A stretch of DNA of 64,000 bases from Gemmiger sp. An194 (GTDB lineage Bacteria; Bacillota; Clostridia; Oscillospirales; Ruminococcaceae): positions 62,001-126,000 of the forward strand of contig NZ_NFKA01000005.1 of assembly GCF_002160145.1 (NCBI RefSeq), written 5' to 3'. The notes under the pieces were generated by a model, which worked only from the letters and a program-made list of their open reading frames with translations, had not been told where the DNA came from and did not search any database. Positions 26,037 to 34,242 of this stretch are shown piece by piece; within the stretch, counting starts at the first letter, position 1; each line of letters opens with the position of its first letter. The translations under genes and the position numbers were made by a program.

Positions 26037-26065
26037 TTGACAAAACCCATTGCATGGTCTATAAT
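26037..26065 (+). promoter_or_regulatory. Consensus promoter of the tRNA-Pro gene
   Basis: TTGACA, exactly 17 bp, TATAAT: a perfect sigma-A promoter 37 nt upstream of the mature tRNA. A small hairpin CCGGTG-AGAA-CACCGG (26077-26092) lies in the 5' precursor. Confidence 0.92.
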
Positions 26066-26101
26066 AGACAATGTCGCCGGTGAGAACACCGGGCCGGACA
26101 T

Positions 26102-26178
26102 CCGGGTGTAGCGCAGTTTGGTAGCGCGCTTGAATGGGGTTCAAGAGGCCGTGAGTTCGACTCTCGCCACTCGGACCA
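26102..26178 (+). tRNA. tRNA-Pro (anticodon GGG)
   Basis: A 77-nt cloverleaf with encoded CCA. Acceptor CCGGGTG pairs with CACTCGG (one G-U), D-arm GCGC/GCGC, anticodon stem CTTGA/TCAAG with loop ATGGGGT giving anticodon GGG and G37, T-arm GTGAG/CTCGC with loop TTCGACT, discriminator A. It reads CCC and CCU codons. Confidence 0.95.
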
Positions 26179-26215
26179 AAAGCCATCAGCTGAAAAGCTG
26201 GTGGCTTTTTTGTTG
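26179..26215 (+). terminator. Terminator of the tRNA-Pro gene
   Basis: Stem aaaagccatcagct with agctggtggctttt around a GAAA-type loop, followed directly by a T run, one base after the CCA end. Confidence 0.9.
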
Positions 26216-26333
26216 CTGTAATGCGGGTTTGCGGGCGGTTCCGAGGTTCGGAACCGCCCGTTTTTTATTTCTGCTGCAGGGGCTGTTCTTTTGCATTCTT
26301 TCCTTTCCGGAAACGCTTCCGTCAGCCGTTCCC

Positions 26334-27089
26334 TTATTCAAACCGCTTTCCCACCACATAAAGAGGGGCAAATAAGCCGCCCAACGTTGTACCTAGCATC
26401 ACGGACAGCTCCATCTGAGGCCATACCACAGGCCACATCCACCAAAGGCCCATACAGAAAGCAGGCAAGGCTGCCATCACTGTGCAGGACCAGATCCGGC
26501 CCACCGTTAGAATATGCGGCCAGTTGCGATTGCTGAAACGCAGCCCCGGCACATTCATGCGGAACGGCCCATCCATTATTCCGTATATTCGGTTCTCGTC
26601 ATAGAACCGTGGCAGATCCTTCCGGGCAAAAAAGCAGAACCATGCCCCAAAAACAGCTCCCAGCAGCACAGCCGTTTGCACGCTCTCCATTGGGATTTCC
26701 AGCCGTAGGCTCAGCAGCAGCTCCGCCATTCCCAGCAGCAATGAAAGTACATACCACAAGGGCCACCAGCCACAGCTGCGCCAGACTCTTTTTCCATCCT
26801 TCTTGGAGTATGCGATTGCTGTTTTCACCACATCCTCCACCGCCTTTGCATCCATTGGCTGCTGGCTAGCCTGACGGCGGCACATCAGAAGTTCCGTAAC
26901 GGTCACTCCCAGCAGTTCCGACAGCGGAATCAACAGAGCAGTGTCCGGAATAGATGCTCCCGTTTCCCACTTGCTGACCGCCTTATCCGACACGAACAGT
27001 CGCTCTGCCACTTCCTTCTGCGTCATCCCCTTCTCCTTGCGCAGCTGCGCCACAAAGGCTCCAAATTTTTCTTTATCGATTGCAAACAC
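26334..27089 (-). CDS. XRE-family regulator with C-terminal membrane domain
   Basis: A 251-aa protein. Residues about 8-62 form an HTH_3 DNA-binding domain (FVAQLRKEKGMTQKEVAERL, SDKAVSKWETGASIPD), followed by a linker and five or so hydrophobic segments (WYVLSLLLGMAELLLSL; AVLLGAVFGAWFCFFA; VMAALPAFCMGLWWMW; LGTTLGGLFAPLYVVG). This is the common Clostridia type of membrane-tethered XRE regulator. A GTG start at 27089 is preferred since AGGTGA lies 6 nt upstream; GTG 27098 overlaps the site. It is divergent from the coiled-coil gene, its possible target. Confidence 0.8.
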   Translation of the reverse strand: MFAIDKEKFGAFVAQLRKEKGMTQKEVAERLFVSDKAVSKWETGASIPDTALLIPLSELLGVTVTELLMCRRQASQQPMDAKAVEDVVKTAIAYSKKDGKRVWRSCGWWPLWYVLSLLLGMAELLLSLRLEIPMESVQTAVLLGAVFGAWFCFFARKDLPRFYDENRIYGIMDGPFRMNVPGLRFSNRNWPHILTVGRIWSCTVMAALPAFCMGLWWMWPVVWPQMELSVMLGTTLGGLFAPLYVVGKRFE

Positions 27090-27338
27090 TTTGCTCACCT
27101 CGAGAAAATCATACCAGTGATCCAGCTGAGTAGCAACCGAACAGCAGTAGAGTCCCCCTTATCCACCCGCTCAACAAGGGATTCTCAGCCCCTTCTCAGA
27201 AAGCACGGAATACCTGCCCCGTCTATTGACACCCTGCCTCAATTCCTGTATTGTTTGTACAAAGACAGTTTTAAAACACCGTGCGCTTCGTCATCTGAAA
27301 GGCACCAAATTCAATCGAGCAGAAAGGGATGTTGGCTC
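27090..27338. promoter_or_regulatory. Divergent region with promoter for the coiled-coil gene
   Basis: A 249-nt gap. Rightward promoter TTGACA (27226-27231), 17 bp, TATTGT (27249-27254). A 10-bp perfect palindrome TTTGTACAAA (27254-27263) covers the -10/+1 region, a likely repressor site. No clear leftward promoter for the XRE gene was identified. Confidence 0.6.
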
Positions 27339-28280
27339 ATGAAATGCTATGATGAACAGCTGCGTCAACTACAGGCCCAGTGCGCCCGCAAGAAAAAGCT
27401 GGAAGCTTCCATAGATGAACTGCGCGCCCAGCGCAAAGTTTATGCCGACCGTGCGGATGAGCTTCGAAAGATCCTCTCCAAAGAGCAGTCAGATGTGGAA
27501 CGGCTGGAGGGGCGCAGTCTGGCTGCTTTCTTTTATCAGATGGTTGGCAAAATGGACGAAAAGCTGACCAAGGAGCAGCAGGAAGCCTATGCCGCTCAGG
27601 TAAAATATGACGCCGCCGCTCGGGAGCTGGAAGGCATTGAGCGGGATTTGAAGCGATGCGAAGACGAGCGGAATTCGCTCTGGGGCTGTGAGGCTCGGTA
27701 CGATTCCCTTTTGCAGGAAAAAACGCTTGCCGTAAAGGCAGCCGGCGGGCCCACTGCGGAAAAGATTCTGCAGCTGGAAGAACGGAACGGCTATCTGGAC
27801 AGTCAAAAGCGGGAATTGCAGGAAGCTTTGATCGCCGGTAATGCCGCACTGTCCTGCGCGGATCAAATTCTATCCGAACTGAACAGTGCAGAAGGCTGGG
27901 GAACCTGGGATCTGGTCGGCGGCGGACTGCTCACGGATCTTGCAAAGCACAGCCATCTGGACCAGGCCCAGGCTTCGGTGGAAACATTGCAGGCACAGCT
28001 TCGCCGCTTCAAAACCGAGCTGGCCGATGTAACAATCGATGCGGACATTCAGGTCAGCATTGATGGCTTCCTGCGTGTGGCCGATTACTTTTTTGATGGA
28101 ATCTTTGCCGACTGGGCCGTACTGGATCAGATTCGCCAGTCCCAGCAGCAGATACAGCGCATCCGGAATCAGATTGAAATTGTTCTGAACCATTTACACA
28201 CATTGATGAACCAGACAGACGCAGAGCTGGCCCGCATTTCCAGGGAAATAGAGCAGCTGGTCGCAGGGATCTCCATGTAA
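27339..28280 (+). CDS. Coiled-coil protein, unknown function
   Basis: A 313-aa soluble protein not assigned to a family. It is dominated by long charged heptad-like helices (residues about 1-185: QLRQLQAQCARKKKLEASID, VERLEGRSLAAFFYQMVGKM, LQLEERNGYLDSQKRELQEA; and 225-313), with a central Gly-rich non-helical stretch GTWDLVGGGLLTDLAKHSHL. No signal peptide. ATG 27339 is preceded by AAAGGG at 11 nt, which is somewhat long. It has its own promoter with a palindrome and is divergent from the XRE membrane regulator. A structural or stress role is possible but not shown. Confidence 0.75.
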   Translation: MKCYDEQLRQLQAQCARKKKLEASIDELRAQRKVYADRADELRKILSKEQSDVERLEGRSLAAFFYQMVGKMDEKLTKEQQEAYAAQVKYDAAARELEGIERDLKRCEDERNSLWGCEARYDSLLQEKTLAVKAAGGPTAEKILQLEERNGYLDSQKRELQEALIAGNAALSCADQILSELNSAEGWGTWDLVGGGLLTDLAKHSHLDQAQASVETLQAQLRRFKTELADVTIDADIQVSIDGFLRVADYFFDGIFADWAVLDQIRQSQQQIQRIRNQIEIVLNHLHTLMNQTDAELARISREIEQLVAGISM

Positions 28281-28408
28281 GGATCGCAAGCGATTCGTTT
28301 ACCGATCGCGTTGCTTTTCGTTGTTCCATTCCGGATTTTATCTGAATGAAACCAGAAAGTTTACGTACTTTTTCTTTCTTTTAGTGAACATCAAAGGAGG
28401 TATTTTCG

Positions 28409-28969
28409 ATGCGTAAAAATTTTGGAGCCAAGCCATGGACCTATCCGCAGCCGGTATTCATCCTGGCCACCTATGATGAGAACGGTGTTCCGGATGCCAT
28501 GAACGCCGCCTGGGGCGGTATCAGTGACGACAAGGAGCTGACCATGTGCATCAGCGCCAGCCACAAAACCACCGCCAACATTCTGGCCCGCAAGGCTTTT
28601 ACCGTGAGTATGGCCACTGCCGACCAGGCTGTCGCCTGCGACTATGTGGGCATTGAATCCGGCAAGTGCGTGGCCAACAAGCTGGAAAAGGCCGGCTGGC
28701 ACACCACCAAATCGGAATTTGTGGATGCTCCTCTGGTGGATGAGCTGCCCATGGCAGTGGAGTGCCGCCTGGTGAGCTACGACCCGGAAAGCTGCTGTCT
28801 GGTGGGCGAGATCGTGAACGTATGCGCGGAGGAGTCCGTGCTGGACAGCGAGGGAAAAATCGATGTGGAAAAGCTTGCGCCCATTACCTTTGACCCGGTG
28901 CACAATGTTTATCGCAAGCTGGGCGAGGTCGCGGGCCATGCCTTCCAGGATGGCGCAAAGCTGAAATAA
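28409..28969 (+). CDS. Flavin reductase-like (FMN-binding split-barrel) protein
   Basis: A 186-aa protein of the flavin reductase/flavoredoxin family. Characteristic parts are the N-terminal QPVFILATYDENGVPDAMNA, the segment LTMCISASHKTTANILARK, and the FTVSMATADQ block that lines the FMN site. It probably binds FMN and carries out cytosolic electron transfer; the partner is unknown. AAAGGAGG 7 nt before the ATG is near perfect. Monocistronic; a strong hairpin follows. Confidence 0.88.
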   Translation: MRKNFGAKPWTYPQPVFILATYDENGVPDAMNAAWGGISDDKELTMCISASHKTTANILARKAFTVSMATADQAVACDYVGIESGKCVANKLEKAGWHTTKSEFVDAPLVDELPMAVECRLVSYDPESCCLVGEIVNVCAEESVLDSEGKIDVEKLAPITFDPVHNVYRKLGEVAGHAFQDGAKLK

Positions 28970-29040
28970 TCCGGTGACACCATCCTGGTGACAGTCCGCC
29001 GGATTTGAACGCCTTGCCAGGGGCATTTAAAACAACCTCA

Positions 29041-29095
29041 TAAAAAATCAGAGGGGGCCTTCGATACAGGAAGGCCCCCTCTGATGCTTTTTATC
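29041..29095. terminator. Bidirectional terminator between flavin reductase and MacB-like gene
   Basis: A perfect 15-bp stem (29047-29061 with 29071-29085) and a 9-nt loop, with A and T runs on both sides. Confidence 0.88.
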
Positions 29096-30266
29096 CATTC
29101 TTTCGGAGATCTCCGACAGCTTTTGCCGGGGCGTGATAACGCCAGCGGACATCTTTGTCCGGGTGCTCTGAATCAGGCTTGACAGCCGGCTTCTCCGCCT
29201 CATTGCTGCCGGGTGTTTTTCTGCGGCCTGCCAGCTGCCAGAGCAGCAGCCCACAGGCAAACAGTACAACCGCTGCCGCACCCAGCACCGCAAGCTGCCT
29301 CGCCGCTTGCACCGCTTCGGCCAAATAATCGCTGTTTTCGGCCAGAGCCTGCGCGGCAAGCAGCGGATTCTGCTCATCTGTCTTAAAAAACTCCGCCGGC
29401 AGATCCACTCCGCAGAAGGCCAGGTTCAACACCGCCACTGGTAAAATCAGCCGGGCCAGACACCAGCCAAACGCCTGTTTACGGCCGCTGAGCATACTGC
29501 CCCACCGGCCATACAGCCGCACCGCATTCAGATAGCCCCGCAGCAGCACGCAAGCGCAGAGCAATACCGTGCAGCACAGGATCACTGCGTACACCTCCTG
29601 ACGCAGCAGCTGCCGCCACAGGCCCAGATCCACCCCCTCTGTCTTCGGGGTGTAGTTTGCTTTTGCCTGCAAATCATACAGCACTGAAAGCCGCAGCCGG
29701 TCGTTCTGGGCAAGCAGCATCCGGTTGGGTGCAAGCGTACTGTTCGACTGATCGGGATGAGTGCTCAGATAGAGCGGCGCGGTTTCACCTTCCGGCTGGT
29801 ATACACCGCACACCGCGTAATCCACGCCCTCGACGGAGAGCGTCTGCCCTGCTGCCGCGATGCCCTCCGGCACCACCGCCTGGTACTGCCGCAGCAGCAC
29901 CGCCTGAGGCTGGTAGAAATCGCCCTCAATAAACGCAAGGCCTGCCACCTGGCCCCAGTTGGACAGCGCCACCCGGGTCGTCATCTGCTGCGTTCCGCCG
30001 GGCAGCTCCACCTCCAACTCTCCCTGCCAGGCGGCACTGTTTTCCGTCTTTTCTCCCACCCGGCGCTGGAACACCTCCAGCGTGAGGGGCGGCGTTTCGC
30101 CCAGCTCCGGGTATTCCAGCAGCATGGGGATGTACTCCAGCGCACTGCGGCAGAGCAGCACCTGCCGGGCAAACACCGCCGCACAGGCCGCCAGCAGCAA
30201 AAGAGCCAGCACACGCAGGGCCACCGCTGCCTTACTGCGCGGTCTGCTCGTTTTCATTCGCTCCAT
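29091..30266 (-). CDS. MacB/FtsX-like membrane protein without its own ATPase
   Basis: A 391-aa protein with a four-helix MacB/FtsX-like topology: TM1 ALRVLALLLLAACAAVF, then an extracytoplasmic domain of about 180 residues (including LSNWGQVAGLAFIEGDFY and QTLSVEGVDYAVCGVYQPE), then TM2-4 (VYAVILCCTVLLCACVLL; CLARLILPVAVLNLAFCG; AVLGAAAVVLFACGLLLW). The middle part resembles the MacB periplasmic core, which transmits force rather than forming a channel. The start at 30266 follows AGGTGG at 9 nt; ATG 30257 is an alternative. It overlaps the preceding gene by 35 nt. Confidence 0.65.
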   Translation of the reverse strand: MERMKTSRPRSKAAVALRVLALLLLAACAAVFARQVLLCRSALEYIPMLLEYPELGETPPLTLEVFQRRVGEKTENSAAWQGELEVELPGGTQQMTTRVALSNWGQVAGLAFIEGDFYQPQAVLLRQYQAVVPEGIAAAGQTLSVEGVDYAVCGVYQPEGETAPLYLSTHPDQSNSTLAPNRMLLAQNDRLRLSVLYDLQAKANYTPKTEGVDLGLWRQLLRQEVYAVILCCTVLLCACVLLRGYLNAVRLYGRWGSMLSGRKQAFGWCLARLILPVAVLNLAFCGVDLPAEFFKTDEQNPLLAAQALAENSDYLAEAVQAARQLAVLGAAAVVLFACGLLLWQLAGRRKTPGSNEAEKPAVKPDSEHPDKDVRWRYHAPAKAVGDLRKNG

Positions 30267-30933
30267 CCGGCTGCACCACCTTTACCAAATCCCCGTCCTG
30301 AATGGGCGCAGCCCCATAGGCCGCAATTCGAAACTCTCCGGTCTCGCCCAGATTCACCACCGCGCTCTGGCCGTCGGAGGCGTACACCTCCACTGCGACC
30401 GACACTGCATAGTTCTGCTTGCCCCAGGGGGTCCAGCGCTCCTCCAGCTTCATTACCATGGTGGAGCCATCCTCCTGGGTTTGGATGGCGGACAGGGGCA
30501 GCTTGTACCATCCTTCCGTGAGGATGCGGGCCTGGATGATCACCGGGCCTTCCGGCAGTTCCGGCAGCGGATTTTTCTGCCGCAGGATTACTGCGTCTTC
30601 GGTCTGTTCCTCTTCGGCGGCCAATTCCAGGGCCAGCAGGTTCATCTCGCTCTCCGGCGGGAAGGCCAACAGCGAGGCAGTCTGCAGAATCTGAGCATCT
30701 TTGCCCTGTACCGGCACGCGGATGCGCAGCGCCGGACGCTCGTCCTCGGTGCGGTAGACTGTCCCGTTGAAAAAGTACTCCTGGTTCACACTGCCTCGGG
30801 TGGTGAAAACTGCCTCCACCTGGGGCGCAAGAGTCCATTCCACCAGCCAGGCGGCCGAGGTACACAGCACTGCCGCCAGCACCACCGCCAGAAAAATGGC
30901 AAAACGCCGCTTGTTGTTTTTTGTTCGTTTCAT
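30232..30933 (-). CDS. Membrane-anchored protein resembling an efflux membrane-fusion subunit
   Basis: A 233-aa protein with one N-terminal TM (RRFAIFLAVVLAAVLC) and a beta-rich extracytoplasmic region. The end (GWYKLPLSAIQTQEDGS, VSVAVEVYASDGQSAVVNLG, AAPIQDGDLVKVVQP) has the rhythm of the membrane-proximal domain of HlyD/MacA-type adaptor proteins, but the long coiled-coil hairpin is missing. It precedes the MacB-like gene with which it overlaps, as expected for a MacA/MacB-like pair. GGGAGG lies 8 nt before ATG 30933. Assignment is by resemblance only. Confidence 0.6.
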   Translation of the reverse strand: MKRTKNNKRRFAIFLAVVLAAVLCTSAAWLVEWTLAPQVEAVFTTRGSVNQEYFFNGTVYRTEDERPALRIRVPVQGKDAQILQTASLLAFPPESEMNLLALELAAEEEQTEDAVILRQKNPLPELPEGPVIIQARILTEGWYKLPLSAIQTQEDGSTMVMKLEERWTPWGKQNYAVSVAVEVYASDGQSAVVNLGETGEFRIAAYGAAPIQDGDLVKVVQPDGANENEQTAQ

Positions 30934-30956
30934 GCTGTTTTCCTCCCGGGCGGCGC

Positions 30957-31808
30957 TTATTTGATGCCGGTAAATTCGATGCCCTCCACCAGTTCCTCGT
31001 TGAAGAACCAGAACAGCAGCAGTACCGGCAGCATGGCCAGCACACCGCAGGGGAACACCACGGCCAGTGCATCCCGACTGGTACTGGCCAGGAACACCGA
31101 AAAGGGATATTTTGCGCTGTCCTTCAAAAAGGCCAGCGGCTGCTCCACCATGTTCCAGGCATCGATAAAAGTGAGCAGACACAAACTAACCGCACCCGCC
31201 CGTCCTGCGGGCAGCAGCACCCGGAACAGCACGGTCAGGGTGCCCGCCCCGTCGATCTGCCCGGCCTGCAGAACCTCGTCCGGCACAGCCTTGAAGATCT
31301 GGGTCATCAGGAAGGTTCCGAAGGGCAGGAACATGGCCGGAAGAATCAGCGCGCCGTAGCTGTCCAGCAGATTCAGCCGTTCCAGCACGATGTAGTTGGG
31401 CACCAGTGTCACCTGTACCGGCATGAGCATGAGCACCACCAGCAGGTAAAACAGCCATCGTTTGCCCGGGAAGGAGAACTTCGCAAAAGCAAAGCCGCCC
31501 AGAATGCTCACCAGCAGCTGCCCGGCCACGATCACACCGCACATGGCCAGCGTGCGCCAGAAGCGCAGCCAGTAAGCAGTGCGCCGCAAGAACACCTGCA
31601 AATACCCTTGCAAAGAAAACTGTTCCGGCAGAAGGCTTAAATCCAATTCCCCCGTACCGGAGGCCAGCGCACCGTATCGCTGCACTGCCTCCTGGGGAGA
31701 CAGAAAACTGTTGCACAGCACATAAACCGCCGGGAACAGCACGATCACCGACAGCACCAGAAACAGCGCCGCCAGAATCCAGTCCCGCTTTCTTCGTTTC
31801 CGCTTCAC
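30957..31808 (-). CDS. Sugar-type ABC transporter permease (MalG/UgpE type)
   Basis: A 283-aa inner-membrane permease with six TM helices. Family marks are the N-terminal LSVIVLFPAVYVLCNSF, the central MLMPVQVTLVPNYIVLERL and the EAA loop AGQIDGAGTLTVLFRVLLP. It starts with GTG, which overlaps the stop of the preceding permease gene (GTGA), with a GGAGGC site. It pairs with the upstream MalF-type permease. No ATPase is encoded nearby, so a shared MsmX-like ATPase is expected. Confidence 0.88.
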   Translation of the reverse strand: MKRKRRKRDWILAALFLVLSVIVLFPAVYVLCNSFLSPQEAVQRYGALASGTGELDLSLLPEQFSLQGYLQVFLRRTAYWLRFWRTLAMCGVIVAGQLLVSILGGFAFAKFSFPGKRWLFYLLVVLMLMPVQVTLVPNYIVLERLNLLDSYGALILPAMFLPFGTFLMTQIFKAVPDEVLQAGQIDGAGTLTVLFRVLLPAGRAGAVSLCLLTFIDAWNMVEQPLAFLKDSAKYPFSVFLASTSRDALAVVFPCGVLAMLPVLLLFWFFNEELVEGIEFTGIK

Positions 31809-32680
31809 AAGACCGCCTCCCCATCCTCTGACTGCATCCGGTACAGCACTGCCACCAGCACCATCATGCCTGTGAACAGCAGAATCGCCGCCACCGACAG
31901 CCGGGAATAGGTCATGTTATTGAAGTTGTTATTCAGGTAATGCTGCAGAAAATACACGCTGGTATGGGGATGTTCACCGCCCAGCAGGAAGGCTTCCCGG
32001 TAGGATTTGAAGGCATTGATCACACTGATAACCACCACAAAAAAAACTGTGGGCCGCATCAGGGGCGCGGTGATACGCCAGAACACCTGCCGCTCGTTTG
32101 CGCCCTCCAGCCGGGCGCACTGATACAGCTCCTCCGGAATCATGTTCAGCCCGGCCAGCAGCAAAATCACATTGTAACCGCAGTTTTTCCACACATACAG
32201 CGCCATCAGCACCCAGAAGGCCGCCGGGCTTTCCATCCAGCGAACCGGCGAAAGGCCCACCGCTTCCAGAACTGCATTCAGCGCTCCCTGCTCGGCCAGG
32301 AACACATCCACCACCATCACAATGCCCGCCACCGGCACCACCATGGGGAACAGCAGCACGTTGCGGAAAAGCCTTGTGCCCGCAAACTTTTTCTGCAGCG
32401 CCAGGGCAAGCAGCATGCTCACCACCAGAATCAGCGGTACACCCAGCCCCAGAAAGCGCAGGGTGTTGCCTGCCGCCAGCCGGAAGCTGCGGGTGCTCAG
32501 CACATAGGCGTAGTTATCCAGCCCCACAAAGGTCTGGCCCCCAGGTCCGAAGGTAAGCGAATACCAGAAGGTAAGCCCAAAGGGCAGCGCGAAAAAAATC
32601 AGTGTTCCCAACAGTACCGGGGCGGCCAGCGCATAGCCGGTCAGGGCCTGGCGCCGTTTCCATCGGCTGTGTTTGTTCAT
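31805..32680 (-). CDS. Sugar-type ABC transporter permease (MalF/UgpA type)
   Basis: A 291-aa inner-membrane permease. The N-terminal helix ALAAPVLLGTLIFFALPFGL is followed by WYSLTFGPGGQTFVGLDNY, the classic start of this family, and the EAA loop ARLEGANERQVFWRITAPLM. The start at 32680 has AAAGGAGG 9 nt upstream; the open frame before it reaches into the promoter. It is the first gene of a leftward operon and is divergent from the binding-protein gene. Confidence 0.9.
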   Translation of the reverse strand: MNKHSRWKRRQALTGYALAAPVLLGTLIFFALPFGLTFWYSLTFGPGGQTFVGLDNYAYVLSTRSFRLAAGNTLRFLGLGVPLILVVSMLLALALQKKFAGTRLFRNVLLFPMVVPVAGIVMVVDVFLAEQGALNAVLEAVGLSPVRWMESPAAFWVLMALYVWKNCGYNVILLLAGLNMIPEELYQCARLEGANERQVFWRITAPLMRPTVFFVVVISVINAFKSYREAFLLGGEHPHTSVYFLQHYLNNNFNNMTYSRLSVAAILLFTGMMVLVAVLYRMQSEDGEAVL

Positions 32681-32707
32681 GGCGGCCCGCCTCCTTTGCA
32701 GTAATTT

Positions 32708-32736
32708 TTGACAAATGCACTTTGAATGTTTATCAT
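32708..32736 (+). promoter_or_regulatory. Promoter of the sugar-type binding-protein gene
   Basis: TTGACA, 17-bp spacer, TATCAT on the plus strand, about 86 nt before the ATG. Confidence 0.78.
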
Positions 32737-32741
32737 AGTAG

Positions 32742-32752
32742 TGTACTGTACA
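32742..32752. promoter_or_regulatory. Shared operator candidate between divergent ABC promoters
   Basis: A perfect 11-bp palindrome TGTAC-T-GTACA sits at the predicted start of transcription of both the rightward and the leftward promoter, so one bound dimer could block both. Confidence 0.5.
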
Positions 32753-32756
32753 TTTC

Positions 32757-32785
32757 AGCATAGCACACCCTCTACGCTTTGTAAA
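32757..32785 (-). promoter_or_regulatory. Promoter of the sugar-type permease operon
   Basis: TTTACA (32785-32780), 17-bp spacer, TATGCT (32762-32757) with a TG extension on the minus strand. It overlaps the rightward promoter's leader. Confidence 0.7.
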
Positions 32786-32821
32786 GTCAAAAGGCAGAGG
32801 CTATGCCGGGAGGGATCTTGC

Positions 32822-34171
32822 ATGATACGAAATCGCATTTTCCGCTGTCTGCTGGCGGCCGCGCTGCTGCTGGGTCTTGCCTGCGGCTGTTCTGTGCAAA
32901 CGACCGAAGAAGAGCCGCAGCAGGACGTGATGGTCATCTGCGCCGAACTGCGGGACTACCGCAACGTGATGAAGGGTGTGAACTATTACTCGGTGCGCTA
33001 CTATCCCAACGCCCAGTTTGAAATGCTTTGGCTGCCGGACCCGCAGGTGGACCCGGAGGGACGCGAGCAGCTGATTCGTCAGCTGCGCACCCAGATCATG
33101 GCAGGCAAAGGGCCGGATGTTTTTCTGCTGCGGGGCACCGATAGCCTGCTGAACCCCTCGGATTCCAGTGAATATCTGTTTGAGGATCTGCACAAGGCGC
33201 AGACGGCCGGGCTGTTCTGCGATTTGACCACCCTTTTGAGCGACCAGGATTTCGCCGGGTTGATTCCCGCGCTGGCCGAATACAAAACCAATGGCGAACC
33301 GCTGTATCTGCTTCCGCTGGGCTATCTGCCCCTCACCGTGAGCTATACCGGCAGGATGCCGGATGCCTTTGCCCAGGCGGCTCAGAGCACCGCTCCCCTG
33401 CTGGACTACCTGCCCTCGCTGCTCAGTCAGGCGGGCGATGACCACTCGGGAGAGCTTTCCGGCCTGGCCCGGGCGCTGCCGCTGGCGGGTGGCACTGGTG
33501 ATCTGAGCGAGACCATTGACCGGGAGGGTTTTCCGGCTCTGCTGCGTCTGCAAAAGCAGTTGATGCAAACCGGAGCCGCCGCTCGGCCTTCCGTTTCTTC
33601 GCTGAAGGAATCCCCCGCCGGCGGCAATGCCCTGTGCTGGACCGGCTTGCCTCTTTACGACCCGTTTTTAGAGCAGGCCAGTCTGCTGGCTGCCCAAAAC
33701 AGCGAACCCTATTTTTCGGCGGTGCCCAATCTGGAAGGCGGCGTTACCGCCATGGTCACCAGCTACGTGGGCGTGCGGGCAAACTCCACCCATCTGGACC
33801 AGGCCCGGGAGCTGATCCAGCTCTTGCTCAGCGAACACATCCAGACCTGGGAGACCAATTTCCCAAACCCCGGCTACCGGGAGCTGAGCAGTGCCGACCA
33901 GGGCCTTCCGGTGTGCAAAACTGCCTTGGCTGCCATGCTGCGGGACCGCAACCGCTACGGTCCCGCCGGCGGCTTTGTGTGGGATGAGATCAGCGATGCC
34001 ACCATCGCCCGCTATGAGGATTTCCAGAACAGCGTGACCCACATCACCCTGATGGACCGGCGGTACGAGCGGTATCTTGCAATCTGCGAACCTTACTTTG
34101 CAGGCACTCAGAGTGAGGAACTTACTCTGGAGAAATTGCAGCGTGAGTTCGTGATCTATGCGGACGAATGA
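32822..34171 (+). CDS. ABC transporter substrate-binding lipoprotein, sugar type (SBP family 1)
   Basis: A 449-aa lipoprotein: signal FRCLLAAALLLGLACG with lipobox Cys, then a family 1 fold (QLRTQIMAGKGPDVFLLRG, the MAGKGPDVF motif being typical; MVTSYVGVRANSTHLDQA near the hinge). The ligand cannot be named; carbohydrates are usual for the family. GGGAGGG lies 8 nt before the ATG. It is transcribed away from its two permease genes, which is unusual because binding proteins normally lead the same operon. Confidence 0.85.
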   Translation: MIRNRIFRCLLAAALLLGLACGCSVQTTEEEPQQDVMVICAELRDYRNVMKGVNYYSVRYYPNAQFEMLWLPDPQVDPEGREQLIRQLRTQIMAGKGPDVFLLRGTDSLLNPSDSSEYLFEDLHKAQTAGLFCDLTTLLSDQDFAGLIPALAEYKTNGEPLYLLPLGYLPLTVSYTGRMPDAFAQAAQSTAPLLDYLPSLLSQAGDDHSGELSGLARALPLAGGTGDLSETIDREGFPALLRLQKQLMQTGAAARPSVSSLKESPAGGNALCWTGLPLYDPFLEQASLLAAQNSEPYFSAVPNLEGGVTAMVTSYVGVRANSTHLDQARELIQLLLSEHIQTWETNFPNPGYRELSSADQGLPVCKTALAAMLRDRNRYGPAGGFVWDEISDATIARYEDFQNSVTHITLMDRRYERYLAICEPYFAGTQSEELTLEKLQREFVIYADE

Positions 34172-34195
34172 CCCGTCCTTGCTAAAACAAAATCC

Positions 34196-34240
34196 ACAAA
34201 AAAGCCTCCGCAGAAGCTTCTTCTGCGGAGGCTTTTATCT
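34196..34240. terminator. Bidirectional terminator between binding-protein gene and U32 gene
   Basis: Perfect stem aaaagcctccgcagaag with cttctgcggaggctttt, flanked by A and T runs, between convergent genes. Confidence 0.9.
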
Positions 34241-34242
34241 GT

